From positions 4,962,501 through 5,026,500 of the forward strand of contig NZ_CP022372.1 in NCBI RefSeq assembly GCF_002220095.1: a DNA stretch of 64,000 nt, written 5' to 3'. A model generated the notes under the pieces. The model saw only the letters and a list, made by a program, of their open reading frames with translations, did not search any database and was not told the origin of the DNA. The DNA is from Bosea sp. AS-1. Its GTDB lineage: Bacteria; Pseudomonadota; Alphaproteobacteria; Rhizobiales; Beijerinckiaceae. The position numbers were made by a program, and so were the translations under genes. How positions within the stretch are numbered: position 1 is the first letter of the stretch; the number at the start of each line of letters is the position of its first letter. Shown here piece after piece: positions 50,837-59,892 of the stretch.

Positions 50837-52757
50837 GACGATCAAAGAATTTCTGGTCGGGCTTGGCTATAGGGTCGACGGCTCGAGCGAAGCCAAGTTC
50901 AAAAACAGCGTCGAAGCGGCCACCAAATCGGCCATCGCGCTCGGCACGATTCTGACTGGCGTCGCGGTTGCGACGACTGCCGCGATCACAAAAATCGCGA
51001 AGGGCTTCGACGATCTCTACTACATGTCGCAGCGGACCAATGCGTCCGTGGCGAACATCAAGGCGGTTGGGTACGCGGTCAGCCAGCTTGGCGGCTCGTA
51101 TCAGGGCGCCACGGACTCGATCGAGGCCTTCGGCCAGAAGCTCCGTTCCAATCCCGGTTTCGGCAGCCTTGTGCGCTCGCTGGGCGTGGCGACCGAGCAG
51201 AACGGCAAGCTGCGCGATACGGTCGAGATCGCGCGGGATCTGGCAAAGACGCTCCAGTCCAAGCCGTATTATGTCCAGCTGCAGTATATGGAGGCCCTTG
51301 GCCTCGACGAGCGCACCTATCGCGCGCTGCAATCTGGCGATCTTGTCCGCTATATCGAGGAATACCGGAAGAAGCAGGAAGCGCTTGGCGTCAACCAGGA
51401 TCAGGCGGCGCGCGTTGGACGCGACCTGTCGAATGCCTGGCGCCAGCTAGGCGCGACGGCTGAGGCTTTGGGCGAAAAGCTGCTCATCAGCCTTGGCCCG
51501 CAGATCGAGCGTATCATCAAGCGCTTCGACGACTTCCTGATGAACAACTCGGAACAGATCAAGGCGTTCTTTACGCGCTTGGCCGAGATTGCGGAGGACG
51601 TCACCAAGGCCTTCATCCGGTTGGTCGAAAAGGGCGACGGCCCAATCGTCGACATGTTCGCCAAGATCGAGAAGGCAGTTGATAGCCTTCAGGTCGTTTT
51701 GGCTGCCTTTGCCGCTTTCCTTGTCGGCTCGTGGCTCGTCCGTATTTTGGGCGCATTCGGGGCGGTCGGCACCGGCTTCGGTGCCATGCTGCTCAAACTA
51801 GGCATCAACCCAGCCACGCTGGGGTTCGTCGCTGGCATGTATCCTTCGACCGCCAACGGCGGCGAAGACGAGGAGATTGCGCGACGCCGCGCGAACGGGA
51901 CTTGGGGCGGATCGAACGCCTTCAACGGCTCGAACGGCATCAAGGACAACCGCAACTGGTGGCAACGCACCATGCCCAAGTTTCTGGGCGGGAAGGACGC
52001 GCCAACCGCTTCCTCGGGTGGCAGCAACGCACCGATCCGCGGCAGCACCTTCACGCAGAAGGCGCCCGGCATCATGCGGCGCCTCATGGACGACTTCGGG
52101 TTCACTAAGGAGCAAGCGGCCGGCATTCTCGGAAACCTCGGCCACGAAAGTAGCGGCCTCAACGAGCTTCAGGAGCGCAATCCAACAGCCGGTCGCGGGG
52201 GGTATGGTTGGGCACAGTGGACTGGCCCGCGCCGCAAGGCATTCGAGGCTTGGGCTGCGGCCAATAACCTCGATCCCGCTTCGGATGAGGCCAACTACGG
52301 CTTTCTCCGCCACGAGCTCCGCACGAACCATGCCGGCGTTGTCGCCCGCGTCAAGGAGGCGGGTTCGGTTGGCGAGGCCATGGTGGCGTTTGAGGCGGGC
52401 TACGAGCGTGCTGGCGTCAAGAACTATGCCTCGCGCCAGAAATGGGCAGATCGCGCTCTGCGGGCTGCTGAGCGAGCCGCAAATCAGCCGGGCAACGTCG
52501 TGCCCTATACGCCGTTCAGCGGCATCAATGCTGGCTCGATGGCGGCGGTGCAAAGCAATGCGGCACTGATCGGGGCGGGTATCACCCCTCTTGCTCCAGC
52601 TGCCAACAGCAACGCGACCAACGTCGACATGACGCAGAAGACAGAGATCACCGTTTTCGGCGGCTCGGACCCTGCAGCAACCGGAGCGGCGGTCGCAGAT
52701 GCCCAAAAGGGCGTCAACGGCACCATGCTTCGCAATATGCAGGGCGCGGTTCGCTAA
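50829..52757 (+). CDS. Tape measure protein with tail lysozyme domain
   Basis: 642 aa from a GTG at 50829. Residues ~1-330 are helical and hydrophobic in parts (tape measure with IALGTILTGVAVATTAAITK and VVLAAFAAFLVGSWLVRILG), with YYMSQRTNASVANIKAVGYA near 73. Residues ~410-545 form a phage tail lysozyme domain (MDDFGFTKEQAAGILGNLGH, then YGWAQWTGPRRKAFEAWA), with Glu in NLGHESSG a likely catalytic residue. It sets tail length, is ejected first and digests peptidoglycan during entry. Length is short for a contractile tape measure, implying a short tail. Confidence 0.88.
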   Translation: MAETIKEFLVGLGYRVDGSSEAKFKNSVEAATKSAIALGTILTGVAVATTAAITKIAKGFDDLYYMSQRTNASVANIKAVGYAVSQLGGSYQGATDSIEAFGQKLRSNPGFGSLVRSLGVATEQNGKLRDTVEIARDLAKTLQSKPYYVQLQYMEALGLDERTYRALQSGDLVRYIEEYRKKQEALGVNQDQAARVGRDLSNAWRQLGATAEALGEKLLISLGPQIERIIKRFDDFLMNNSEQIKAFFTRLAEIAEDVTKAFIRLVEKGDGPIVDMFAKIEKAVDSLQVVLAAFAAFLVGSWLVRILGAFGAVGTGFGAMLLKLGINPATLGFVAGMYPSTANGGEDEEIARRRANGTWGGSNAFNGSNGIKDNRNWWQRTMPKFLGGKDAPTASSGGSNAPIRGSTFTQKAPGIMRRLMDDFGFTKEQAAGILGNLGHESSGLNELQERNPTAGRGGYGWAQWTGPRRKAFEAWAAANNLDPASDEANYGFLRHELRTNHAGVVARVKEAGSVGEAMVAFEAGYERAGVKNYASRQKWADRALRAAERAANQPGNVVPYTPFSGINAGSMAAVQSNAALIGAGITPLAPAANSNATNVDMTQKTEITVFGGSDPAATGAAVADAQKGVNGTMLRNMQGAVR

Positions 52758-53080
52758 TAACGAAAAGGCTTGGCGGGACGCTCGCGGTTCATCTCTTGGA
52801 CCGCAAACGAATCCGCCAGGCACCGCTCCATTGCGGTATATGCCATAAGAACGCTGCCGAACTGCTTCACGCAGGCGGATCGAAAGCGATCTTCTACCAA
52901 ATGCCAGTTTTGTTTCATCGCATCATAGGCGCGCTGTTCGCTCGCGATGCAGTCGGCACGGCGCACGGCTCGATCCTGCGCCATAGTACAACGTTTCTCG
53001 ACGTCAACGATCGGAAATGGCGTTTCGGCAAAGGCCGGAAGGCTAAAGACGATCAGGACTGCGGCTATCGCCAAGCGCAT
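52754..53080 (-). CDS. Secreted small protein (cargo gene)
   Basis: 108 aa from the ATG at 53080. A signal peptide (LAIAAVLIVFSLPAFA) is followed by a Cys-containing helical mature part with CTMAQDRAVRRADCIASEQR and CVKQFGSVLMAYTAMERCLA (four cysteines, spaced for two disulfides). The gene is on the opposite strand to the late operon and its start overlaps the upstream partner gene by 16 bp, so both form one transcript. Likely a lysogenic-conversion gene acting in the periplasm; the target is unknown. Confidence 0.72.
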   Translation of the reverse strand: MRLAIAAVLIVFSLPAFAETPFPIVDVEKRCTMAQDRAVRRADCIASEQRAYDAMKQNWHLVEDRFRSACVKQFGSVLMAYTAMERCLADSFAVQEMNRERPAKPFRY

Positions 53081-53388
53081 ACTTTTGCCCGCTCGTTGAC
53101 CCAGCACGCACCGTTTCGCGTCAGCGTGCCGAGATCAGAATGGGCGTGCGAAACGCCGCGCTCCTCGTTCCAATACCCAACCGCCGTGCCGGACTTGTCC
53201 ACCGTCACATAGGCGAAGAACGAGGGGCGCGGCCCCGTTCCTATGCTGAAACTACCGTCGCTTTGTGTGTCAATCGGACACAGACCCTTCAGGTAGGTGC
53301 GCCCGTCCACGACGAGCAAGCAGCGCCCTTGGGATGCCAGGGCGGAGCCAGAAGCCATCAGCGCCAACGCCAGAACAATCGCTCTCAT
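53065..53388 (-). CDS. Secreted small protein (cargo gene)
   Basis: 107 aa from the ATG at 53388, preceded by AGGAGG. Signal peptide IVLALALMASGSALA; the mature part is beta-rich with GRCLLVVDGRTYLKGLCPID, FFAYVTVDKSGTAVGYW and a C-terminal ACWVNERAKVCAW (four cysteines, two pairs). It is reminiscent of small periplasmic inhibitor-like proteins, but not recognised. It interrupts the phage late operon on the opposite strand, as moron genes do. Translationally coupled to the downstream partner. Confidence 0.72.
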   Translation of the reverse strand: MRAIVLALALMASGSALASQGRCLLVVDGRTYLKGLCPIDTQSDGSFSIGTGPRPSFFAYVTVDKSGTAVGYWNEERGVSHAHSDLGTLTRNGACWVNERAKVCAWR

Positions 53389-53436
53389 GTGAGCCTCCTT
53401 GCTCGATAGGTGGCGCAGGATCGTTCCAGGTTCAAT

Positions 53437-53964
53437 ATGCCCATTCTCGACGACAATTTCGCGCTGATCACGACGGGCGCGCGCCAGATCGGCACGCTGA
53501 TCCCGGACGTGGTGGTGCGCGAGACTATGCGCGACGAAATGGTCATCACCGATCATCCGGTTGAGCGCGGCGCGGCGATCTCCGATCACGCCTTCATGCG
53601 CCCGGTTGAGGTCGAGATGCAGATCGGCTGGTCGGACTCGACGGGCGGCTATGTCGGGTACGCCCGAGAAGCGTATGACGCCCTGCTCGACCTGCAGAAG
53701 ACGCGCGAGCCGTTCAACCTCACGACCGGCAAGCGCTCATACCAGAACATGCTGATCTCCTCGCTCGCGGTGCAAACCGACGAGCGGAGCGAAAACATCC
53801 TCATGGTCACGGCGCGCATTCGCGAGGTGATCATCGTCTCGACGCAAACCACATCCGCGCCGAACAGCGCTCAGGCCAACCCCGCCAAAACGGGCGAGAC
53901 GGCGCAAACCGGGCAGCAGCAACTCAAGACCGGCCCAGGCGGGCGTGTCGTAGGCGGGGTCTGA
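53437..53964 (+). CDS. Dit-like baseplate/distal tail protein
   Basis: 175 aa from the ATG at 53437 (a GTG at 53410 gives a 9-residue extension). DNFALITTGARQIGTLIPDV, MRDEMVITDHPVERGAAISD and FMRPVEVEMQIGWSDS follow the Dit-like N-terminal domain of contractile phages. The C-terminal ~35 residues are an Ala/Thr/Gln/Gly tail. It starts the baseplate block and probably joins tube and hub. Confidence 0.8.
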   Translation: MPILDDNFALITTGARQIGTLIPDVVVRETMRDEMVITDHPVERGAAISDHAFMRPVEVEMQIGWSDSTGGYVGYAREAYDALLDLQKTREPFNLTTGKRSYQNMLISSLAVQTDERSENILMVTARIREVIIVSTQTTSAPNSAQANPAKTGETAQTGQQQLKTGPGGRVVGGV

Positions 53965-54275
53965 TGGCGACTTGGTATTTCCCGCTTCTGCCACAGGCGC
54001 AGGAGATGCAAATCCAGCTTGGCGAGGTTGATTACACCCTTCGCTTTGGCTGGTGCGATACGTCCGATGGCGGCTGGTTCATCGACCTGTCCAACGTCAA
54101 CGGCAACCCAATCATCTTGGGGTTGCCGCTCACGGCCGGCGAAAACGTCCTGCAGCAGTTCGACTACCTCAACCTGCCCGGTGAAATCCGCGTTCAGACC
54201 GACGGCTCCCCTTTGGTCGAGCCGACCTACGACAATCTCGGCAGCAACGGCCAGGTGCTTTTTATCTCGTCATGA
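53964..54275 (+). CDS. Baseplate hub-associated protein
   Basis: 103 aa. MATWYFPLLPQAQEMQIQLG, YTLRFGWCDTSDGGWFIDLS and AGENVLQQFDYLNLPGEI are the conserved pattern of a small beta-rich plug/hub protein found between Dit-like and hub genes. The start overlaps the Dit-like stop by 1 bp, and the stop overlaps the hub start by 4 bp. Confidence 0.75.
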   Translation: MATWYFPLLPQAQEMQIQLGEVDYTLRFGWCDTSDGGWFIDLSNVNGNPIILGLPLTAGENVLQQFDYLNLPGEIRVQTDGSPLVEPTYDNLGSNGQVLFISS

Positions 54276-55219
54276 CGCGCCAGTGGATCAGAAAGGTCAA
54301 GCTGACGATTGGCGATAGCGCCGAAGAGGTCGACGTCTCCCAGCTTCGTATCCGCTTCAAGGTTGAACAAAACGACATCCAGCGGCCCAATTCCGCTGAG
54401 ATTTTCGTGACCAACCCGAAGGTCGAGACGGCCAAGAAGTTCATCAAGAAAGAAGGCGTCACGGTCTCGCTCGAGGCGGGCTACCAGGAGGGCTGGGGGC
54501 TTATCTTCAAGGGCAACGTCATCCAGGCGCGCTACGGGCGCGAAAACCCTGTCGAGACGTTTCTGGCCCTTGTGGCGACATCTGGGGACCGCGCCTACAA
54601 CTTCTCGACGGTCAGCAAGACACTGGCGTCGGGCGCCACCTTCAAGGATCAGGTCGACGTCGCACTTCAGGCCATGAAGCCCTACGGCGTGACGGCTGGC
54701 TACATCACCGACCTCGGTAGCAAGCAGGCGCCCCGCGCGCTCACGCTCTTCGGCATGGCCCGCGATCTTCTTCGCGACGTGGCGACATCGACGGGCTCAA
54801 GCTGGAGCATTCAGAACCAGAAGCTTCAGATCCTGAAGAACAACGAGACGCTCCCTGGCAAGGACTTCGTGGTCAATTCGCAGACCGGCATGATCGGCCT
54901 GCCCGTCCAGACTATCGGGGGGATTATCGTGCGGATGCTGCTCAACCCGCAGATCGTGCCTGGCACCAAGATCAAACTCGATCAAGGCAGCGTTCAGGAA
55001 GCGGCATTCAGCCCGAACTACACCGCCGCAGTCCAGAACAGCATGATCCCATCGATTGCCGAGGACGGCTTTTACAAGGTGCTGGTCAGCGAGCATCACG
55101 GCGATACGCACGGCAACCCCTGGTACACCGAAGTCGTCTGCACCCGAGCCGATGGCCAAGGCCCGCAGCCGATCGGCCTCGCCAATCGTGGCGTCGACCT
55201 CGATCCCGGACAGAACTGA
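54272..55219 (+). CDS. Baseplate hub protein (gp44-like)
   Basis: 315 aa. The N-terminal domain has RKVKLTIGDSAEEVDVSQLR, RFKVEQNDIQRPNSAEIFVT; the middle FGMARDLLRDVATSTGSSWS; and the C-terminus GFYKVLVSEHHGDTHGNPWY. This reads as a trimeric hub (gpD/gp44/gp27-type) that carries the spike. The next gene, the spike, starts at its last base. Confidence 0.8.
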   Translation: MTRQWIRKVKLTIGDSAEEVDVSQLRIRFKVEQNDIQRPNSAEIFVTNPKVETAKKFIKKEGVTVSLEAGYQEGWGLIFKGNVIQARYGRENPVETFLALVATSGDRAYNFSTVSKTLASGATFKDQVDVALQAMKPYGVTAGYITDLGSKQAPRALTLFGMARDLLRDVATSTGSSWSIQNQKLQILKNNETLPGKDFVVNSQTGMIGLPVQTIGGIIVRMLLNPQIVPGTKIKLDQGSVQEAAFSPNYTAAVQNSMIPSIAEDGFYKVLVSEHHGDTHGNPWYTEVVCTRADGQGPQPIGLANRGVDLDPGQN

Positions 55220-55908
55220 TGGACGCCAGAGAGAGGATTGCCGACCCGGAGGAGATGCTGCGCTCAGCCATTGAGCAGCAGTTTGCCAACTTCTGGACTT
55301 CAGCTCCCGGCCGAGTTGTGTCCTACGACGCCACCAAGCAACGGGCCTCGGTCCAGCTCACGGTCAAGGGCTTCATCAAGCAGGAAGACGGATCGCAGAA
55401 GGCGGTCGACATTCCGGTTCTGCAGGACGTGCCTGTCCAGTTCCCCTCGGGGGGCGGGCAGACGATGACCTTCCCGGTGAAGGAAGGCGACGAAGTGCTG
55501 ATGCACTTCACATCCCGCTCACCGGCAAGCTGGCAACAGAGTGGCGGCGATCAAGTGCCGACCGACTCGCGGATGAACAACCTGTCGAACGGCTTTGCCG
55601 CGCTGGGGTTCAAATCCGACCCGAAGGCACTCTCCAACGTTTCGACCGAAGCCACCGAAGTCCGCTCGGACGATGGTAATACCAAGATCAGCCTTTCTGG
55701 GGCGGGCGGTGTCGGCATCACGACCGACAAGTCAGTTGGGATTGCCGCAGCGAACGGCGTGACGATGAGCGGCGGAACCGGAAACATCAACTTCACCGGG
55801 ACGCTCGTTGTGACGGGCGAAATCATCCTGAACGGCATCCACCTGTCGACCCATAAGCATACCAGTGTGCAAACGGGCAGCGGGACCAGCGGCGGGCCTA
55901 CAGACTAA
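55219..55908 (+). CDS. Central spike/baseplate assembly protein (Gp138/gpV-like)
   Basis: 229 aa. An N-terminal OB-like domain (SAPGRVVSYDATKQRASVQL; VQFPSGGGQTMTFPVKEGDE; MHFTSRSPASWQQSGG), then a beta-helix with short repeats and a tip with HLSTHKHTSVQTGSG, the HxH metal-binding apex of membrane-piercing spikes. It pierces the outer membrane upon sheath contraction. Confidence 0.85.
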   Translation: MDARERIADPEEMLRSAIEQQFANFWTSAPGRVVSYDATKQRASVQLTVKGFIKQEDGSQKAVDIPVLQDVPVQFPSGGGQTMTFPVKEGDEVLMHFTSRSPASWQQSGGDQVPTDSRMNNLSNGFAALGFKSDPKALSNVSTEATEVRSDDGNTKISLSGAGGVGITTDKSVGIAAANGVTMSGGTGNINFTGTLVVTGEIILNGIHLSTHKHTSVQTGSGTSGGPTD

Positions 55909-56264
55909 TGCGCTATCGCAAGCTCGATTCAGATGGCGACTACTCATTCGGAAACGGTGCCGCGGACTTCTGGAAGGATCAGCCGGAAGCTGTCGCGCAG
56001 GCAGTCCAGACCAGGCTCTTCCTGTTCGAAGGTGAGTGGTTCCTGGACAGCCGCGAAGGCATGACCTGGAACACGCAGGTTCTGGGCGTGCGCACCGCCA
56101 ACACTCGCGACCCGGCTATCCGGCGCCGCGTGCTGGGCACGCAAGGCGCCAAGGCTCTCCTCGACTATTCGAGTTCACTCAACCGCGACACGCGCGGCTT
56201 CAGCGTCAACATGACGATCGACACGATCTACGGGCCTGCGACGCTTTCTGGGGTTAATGTCTAA
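55908..56264 (+). CDS. Baseplate wedge protein (gp25/DUF2634-like)
   Basis: 118 aa. A compact protein with FFLFEGEWFLDSREGMTWNT-like features and RTANTRDPAIRRRVLGTQGA, consistent with the gpW/gp25-type wedge protein that precedes the baseplate J gene in contractile phages. It overlaps its neighbours by one base on each side. Confidence 0.78.
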   Translation: MRYRKLDSDGDYSFGNGAADFWKDQPEAVAQAVQTRLFLFEGEWFLDSREGMTWNTQVLGVRTANTRDPAIRRRVLGTQGAKALLDYSSSLNRDTRGFSVNMTIDTIYGPATLSGVNV

Positions 56265-57445
56265 TGGCTCTTCCTGTCTGCACGATCGACGATAACGGCA
56301 TCTTCAAGCCGGATTATTCGGCCGTGCTTTCCTACCTGCAGGACGAATTTCGCGGCATCTACGGCCAGGACATCTACATAGATCCCGACAGCCAGGACGG
56401 CCAGCTTCTCGCCATCTTCGCTGCCGCCGTCGATCAAGCGAACGCCATGGCGGTGCAGGTCTACAATGCCTTTTCGCCCTCTTCGGCGCGTGGCGTGGGG
56501 CTATCCTCTGTCGTCAAGATCAACGGTCTCAAGCGGCTTGTCGCATCGAATTCCACGGTTGACCTGACGCTCATCGGTCAAGCCGGAACCACCATCACCG
56601 CGGGCATTGCCAAAGACGACGCCGGCAATCAGTGGCTCCTCCCGGCCAGTGTGACGATCCCCCCTGGCGGGTCCATCACCGTCACCGCAACCGCCAAGGA
56701 TGCTGGCGGGATCAATGCACTGCCGGGCGCTGTGTCGACGATCGGAACTCCGACGCGCGGCTGGCAGAGCGTGACGAACGCTAACGCGGCCAGTCCTGGG
56801 CAGCCGGTCGAGCTCGACGCCACGCTTCGCCAGCGGCAGACTACTTCGACCGCTCTGCCGTCCCGCACGGTATTTGAGGGCACTATTGGCGCCGTCGCGT
56901 CCGTGACCGGTGTGCAGCGCCTCAGGGGCTACGAGAACGACACCAACACGACCGACGGAAACGGCATCCCCGCCCATTCGATTTCCTTGGTGGTGCAGGG
57001 TGGCGATGCGACCGCGATCGCGCAGGCCATTGTGGACAAGAAGACGCCGGGAACTGGCACTTATGGCACGACCAGCGTCACCATCACTGATGAATACGGC
57101 GTTGCCCGCGCGATCAAGTTCTATCGACCGACGACCGCGACTATCAAAGTCAATATCTCGCTGACCGCGCAAGCTGGCTACACCGCGGCAATCGAGGCGA
57201 GCATCAAGCAGTCTGTCATCGACTTTATCAACGGCCTCGACATTGGCGGAACCAACGGCTTCGTGGAATGGGCTGAAATGTTCGTGCCGGTCAACCTGTC
57301 GCTCTCACCTGACGCCAAGACCTACAAAGTAACGGCTCTGACGATAGCGAAAAATGCCGGTTCGTTTGGAACGTCGGACCTCGCCATCGCCTTCAACGAG
57401 GCTCCGACGGCTGACCTGACCAAAGTCGCAATCACGGTGTCCTGA
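56264..57445 (+). CDS. Baseplate J-like wedge protein
   Basis: 393 aa. N-terminal helical arm (KPDYSAVLSYLQDEFRGIYG; DGQLLAIFAAAVDQANAMA), the central beta domain with GINALPGAVSTI and GQPVELDATLRQRQ, and a C-terminal FVEWAEMFVPVNL segment, as in P2 gpJ/Mu gp47-type wedge proteins. It forms the baseplate wedges that transmit the contraction signal. Confidence 0.9.
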   Translation: MALPVCTIDDNGIFKPDYSAVLSYLQDEFRGIYGQDIYIDPDSQDGQLLAIFAAAVDQANAMAVQVYNAFSPSSARGVGLSSVVKINGLKRLVASNSTVDLTLIGQAGTTITAGIAKDDAGNQWLLPASVTIPPGGSITVTATAKDAGGINALPGAVSTIGTPTRGWQSVTNANAASPGQPVELDATLRQRQTTSTALPSRTVFEGTIGAVASVTGVQRLRGYENDTNTTDGNGIPAHSISLVVQGGDATAIAQAIVDKKTPGTGTYGTTSVTITDEYGVARAIKFYRPTTATIKVNISLTAQAGYTAAIEASIKQSVIDFINGLDIGGTNGFVEWAEMFVPVNLSLSPDAKTYKVTALTIAKNAGSFGTSDLAIAFNEAPTADLTKVAITVS

Positions 57446-58122
57446 TGGCAGATACGGATACCTATCTTGGGCTCACAACCTCATTCCACCGCGGCAAGCC
57501 CAAGTTTGCTGCGATGATCAAAGCCTTAGTTGAGCCTGTCGTCGCACAGCAAGCCTTCGTTGAGCATCTGCCGCTCGACTTCGACATCGACCAAGCCATC
57601 GGTGCTCAACTCGACGCAGTTGGCGAATGGGTGGGGCGGTCCCGCTTCGTGAAGGTGCCGATTGCGAGCGCATGGTTCTCTTGGGACACCTCGCTCAAAG
57701 GCTTCGATCAGGGTGTCTGGTATCAGCCTCAATACGACACACCGGCCGGCATCACGCGCCTCGATGATGAAACCTACCGTACGTTGTTGCGGGCAAAGAT
57801 CGCCGCGAATGGTTGGGATGGCACCCTACCGAGCGCAAAACAGGCGTTAGAAATCCTGTTTCCGAATGGCGACACCAATATCATCGTCATCGACAACCAA
57901 GACATGACGATCACCTTCGGCGTCTCTGGCGTGATCCCTTCGGCGCTTTTTATCGCGCTGCTTTCGCAAGGCTATCTGCCACTCAAACCAGAAGGTGTTC
58001 AGGCCAACTACCTGATCACAACCGTCAACGGCCCACTTTTCGGGTTCGACGTCCAGAATAGCTACATTTCCGGCTGGGACAGCGGCGCATGGGGCGCCCC
58101 TCCGAGCTACTTCACTTCCTGA
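57445..58122 (+). CDS. Baseplate/tail fibre attachment protein (DUF2612-like)
   Basis: 225 aa. HLPLDFDIDQAIGAQLDAVG, GRSRFVKVPI and LDDETYRTLLRAKIAANGWD are the DUF2612/gpI-like pattern found immediately after baseplate J. It anchors the fibres to the baseplate. It overlaps the J gene by one base. Confidence 0.86.
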   Translation: MADTDTYLGLTTSFHRGKPKFAAMIKALVEPVVAQQAFVEHLPLDFDIDQAIGAQLDAVGEWVGRSRFVKVPIASAWFSWDTSLKGFDQGVWYQPQYDTPAGITRLDDETYRTLLRAKIAANGWDGTLPSAKQALEILFPNGDTNIIVIDNQDMTITFGVSGVIPSALFIALLSQGYLPLKPEGVQANYLITTVNGPLFGFDVQNSYISGWDSGAWGAPPSYFTS

Positions 58123-58137
58123 TCTTCGGAGCACTCG

Positions 58138-59130
58138 ATGCCAACGAATGACTTCCTGCCGTTCGCCACGGCGGGCGGAGCGAATGTGCTTGCGCAAACC
58201 GATTGGGCGGCCCTGGCGGCGCGGCTTTCGGGCTACACCGCAGGCGTCGCGCAGTCGAGCCAGGTCAACAAGGGCCTTCGCCAAAGTGCTGCCATGGCCG
58301 CGATGATCGGGCAACTGATCAACGACTATGGCGGGTTCGACGCGCTGGATGACGGCAATATCGGCAATCTCGAGACATCTCTGGCTCGGACGCTTCAGGC
58401 GGGCAAATTCAAATACGCCATCGCCACCGGCACCGCGAACGCCTGGGTCGTGGCTCCGACGCCGGCTCTGGCCGCTTACGCGGCTGGCCGCGTGCTCTGG
58501 GTCAAGGCGCCTGCGACGAACACTGCCACCACCGTCACCGCCAACGTCAGCGGGCTCGGCACGCGTCCGATCAAGCGCCGGGATGGCACGTCGGACCCCG
58601 CCGTCGGCGATCTCGTCGCCGGAACCTGGTATCCGACGATCGATGACGGCACCAACATCGTGGTCGTTTCGCCGCTGCCGAGCGATATCAATACGGCCAT
58701 TCGGGCGACGCCGGTTTACGGGCTTATCGCCAACCCTGCAACGACTTTTAACGTGCCAGATAATACTCTGACAAAAATCACAACTTTCGGTAGTATTGTT
58801 AATAATTTGCCCGGAACAACGCTAGTGTCCGGCGATATAACAATCGGTGTAACTGGATATTATGATATCTCGTTTTACCTTTATTCGAATTACTCGATAA
58901 CATCGGGATCTTTCTCTTATGTGTCGTCAATAAATGTAAACAGCATTTCGAAGATCGGCAGTTCTGGATCTTCGATCAACAGCGCGGCCCTCGGCCTCGG
59001 TGCATTCTTTTCAGGGGCTGGCTTGCTGAAGCTCACTGCCGGTGACGTGTTGAATCTGACGCAGAAGCACAATTCCGGTGTGGCGCAGAACGGCCCAATG
59101 GGTCTATCCGTCGTTTTCCGGGGGGCGTGA
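58138..59130 (+). CDS. Tail fibre protein with C1q-like C-terminal domain
   Basis: 330 aa. An N-terminal attachment region (PTNDFLPFATAGGANVLAQT; AALAARLSGYTAGVAQSSQV), a middle stem domain (~100-195), and a C-terminal ~130 residues with DITIGVTGYYDISFYLYSNY and GLLKLTAGDVLNLTQKHNSG, which read as a C1q/TNF-type jelly-roll receptor-binding head. From ~58740 to ~58960 the DNA is markedly AT-rich and uses A/T-ending codons, unlike the rest of the gene and window, suggesting a transferred receptor-binding cassette. Confidence 0.82.
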   Translation: MPTNDFLPFATAGGANVLAQTDWAALAARLSGYTAGVAQSSQVNKGLRQSAAMAAMIGQLINDYGGFDALDDGNIGNLETSLARTLQAGKFKYAIATGTANAWVVAPTPALAAYAAGRVLWVKAPATNTATTVTANVSGLGTRPIKRRDGTSDPAVGDLVAGTWYPTIDDGTNIVVVSPLPSDINTAIRATPVYGLIANPATTFNVPDNTLTKITTFGSIVNNLPGTTLVSGDITIGVTGYYDISFYLYSNYSITSGSFSYVSSINVNSISKIGSSGSSINSAALGLGAFFSGAGLLKLTAGDVLNLTQKHNSGVAQNGPMGLSVVFRGA

Positions 59131-59140
59131 TCTTTGGCCC

Positions 59141-59881
59141 TTAGCGGCGATCGACGACAAACCTTCGCCCGCAAATCTCAACCCAAAGGTTGGCGTGGCG
59201 CTCACCGTCAAAGGCATTGAACCGACGGTCGAGCTCTGCCGGTTCAATGTCTGGCGTGATCCGGCATATCTCGAGGAAGTCTTTGCGAGATCGCTTAACG
59301 CCGCCCCATTTGACCCCAGGCAACGGCATCAGTGCGGCGCCAGCCCGAAGCTTTGCCGCATTGCGTTTCATGATCCGCAGCGCGGCGTCGTTGGCCATCG
59401 CAAGGAGTTGAGAGGGTTTGGCGCCAGTGGGTACGTCAAACCACTCCACATCGACGATCGCCCCTTCGTCTACGCGCTCCGTCATGACGTGCATCGTCGC
59501 ACCGTAGCGTGTCACGCCGTCATAGGTCGCCCAGTGGTGCGGGTCGCGTCCAGGGTAGTCTGGGGATGCGGCGTGGATGTTATAGGCCCGACCGGCGAAG
59601 CGTTCGAGCACATCCGCCGGGACGATGACAGACGTTCCATAGGAAAGCAGTACCCGGCCTGACGCTAGGCGGAGGTCTTCGACGCTTCTGACAAAAAGCG
59701 GGCGCCCGAACCGCTGGACCATCGACGCAGCGAGATCATCTGACGGGTCGGCAAGAAGCACGACGCGATCGGGGTCGTGACCCGCGACGATCGCCGACGG
59801 GTCAGTAAGCCTCTCACGCACCTTCATCATCTCGCTCGCATCAAGCGAGGGCGCGGGCACGAGCTCAATTCTTCCATTCAT
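59141..59881 (-). CDS. Formyltransferase-family cargo enzyme
   Basis: 246 aa. Formyltransferase fold with the catalytic Asn-His-Asp triad visible as N101, H103 (RAYNIHAASPDYPGRD) and D138 (ERVDEGAIVDVEWF). Typical members use N10-formyl-tetrahydrofolate to formylate an amino sugar or Met-tRNA. There is no tRNA-binding C-terminal domain, so a sugar-nucleotide substrate is more likely. It lies on the opposite strand inside the fibre gene block, the usual place for lysogenic-conversion genes that alter surface polysaccharide and exclude related phages. It begins 11 bp from the divergent gene at 59893. Confidence 0.82.
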   Translation of the reverse strand: MNGRIELVPAPSLDASEMMKVRERLTDPSAIVAGHDPDRVVLLADPSDDLAASMVQRFGRPLFVRSVEDLRLASGRVLLSYGTSVIVPADVLERFAGRAYNIHAASPDYPGRDPHHWATYDGVTRYGATMHVMTERVDEGAIVDVEWFDVPTGAKPSQLLAMANDAALRIMKRNAAKLRAGAALMPLPGVKWGGVKRSRKDFLEICRITPDIEPAELDRRFNAFDGERHANLWVEICGRRFVVDRR

Positions 59882-59892
59882 TTGAGGTCCGT

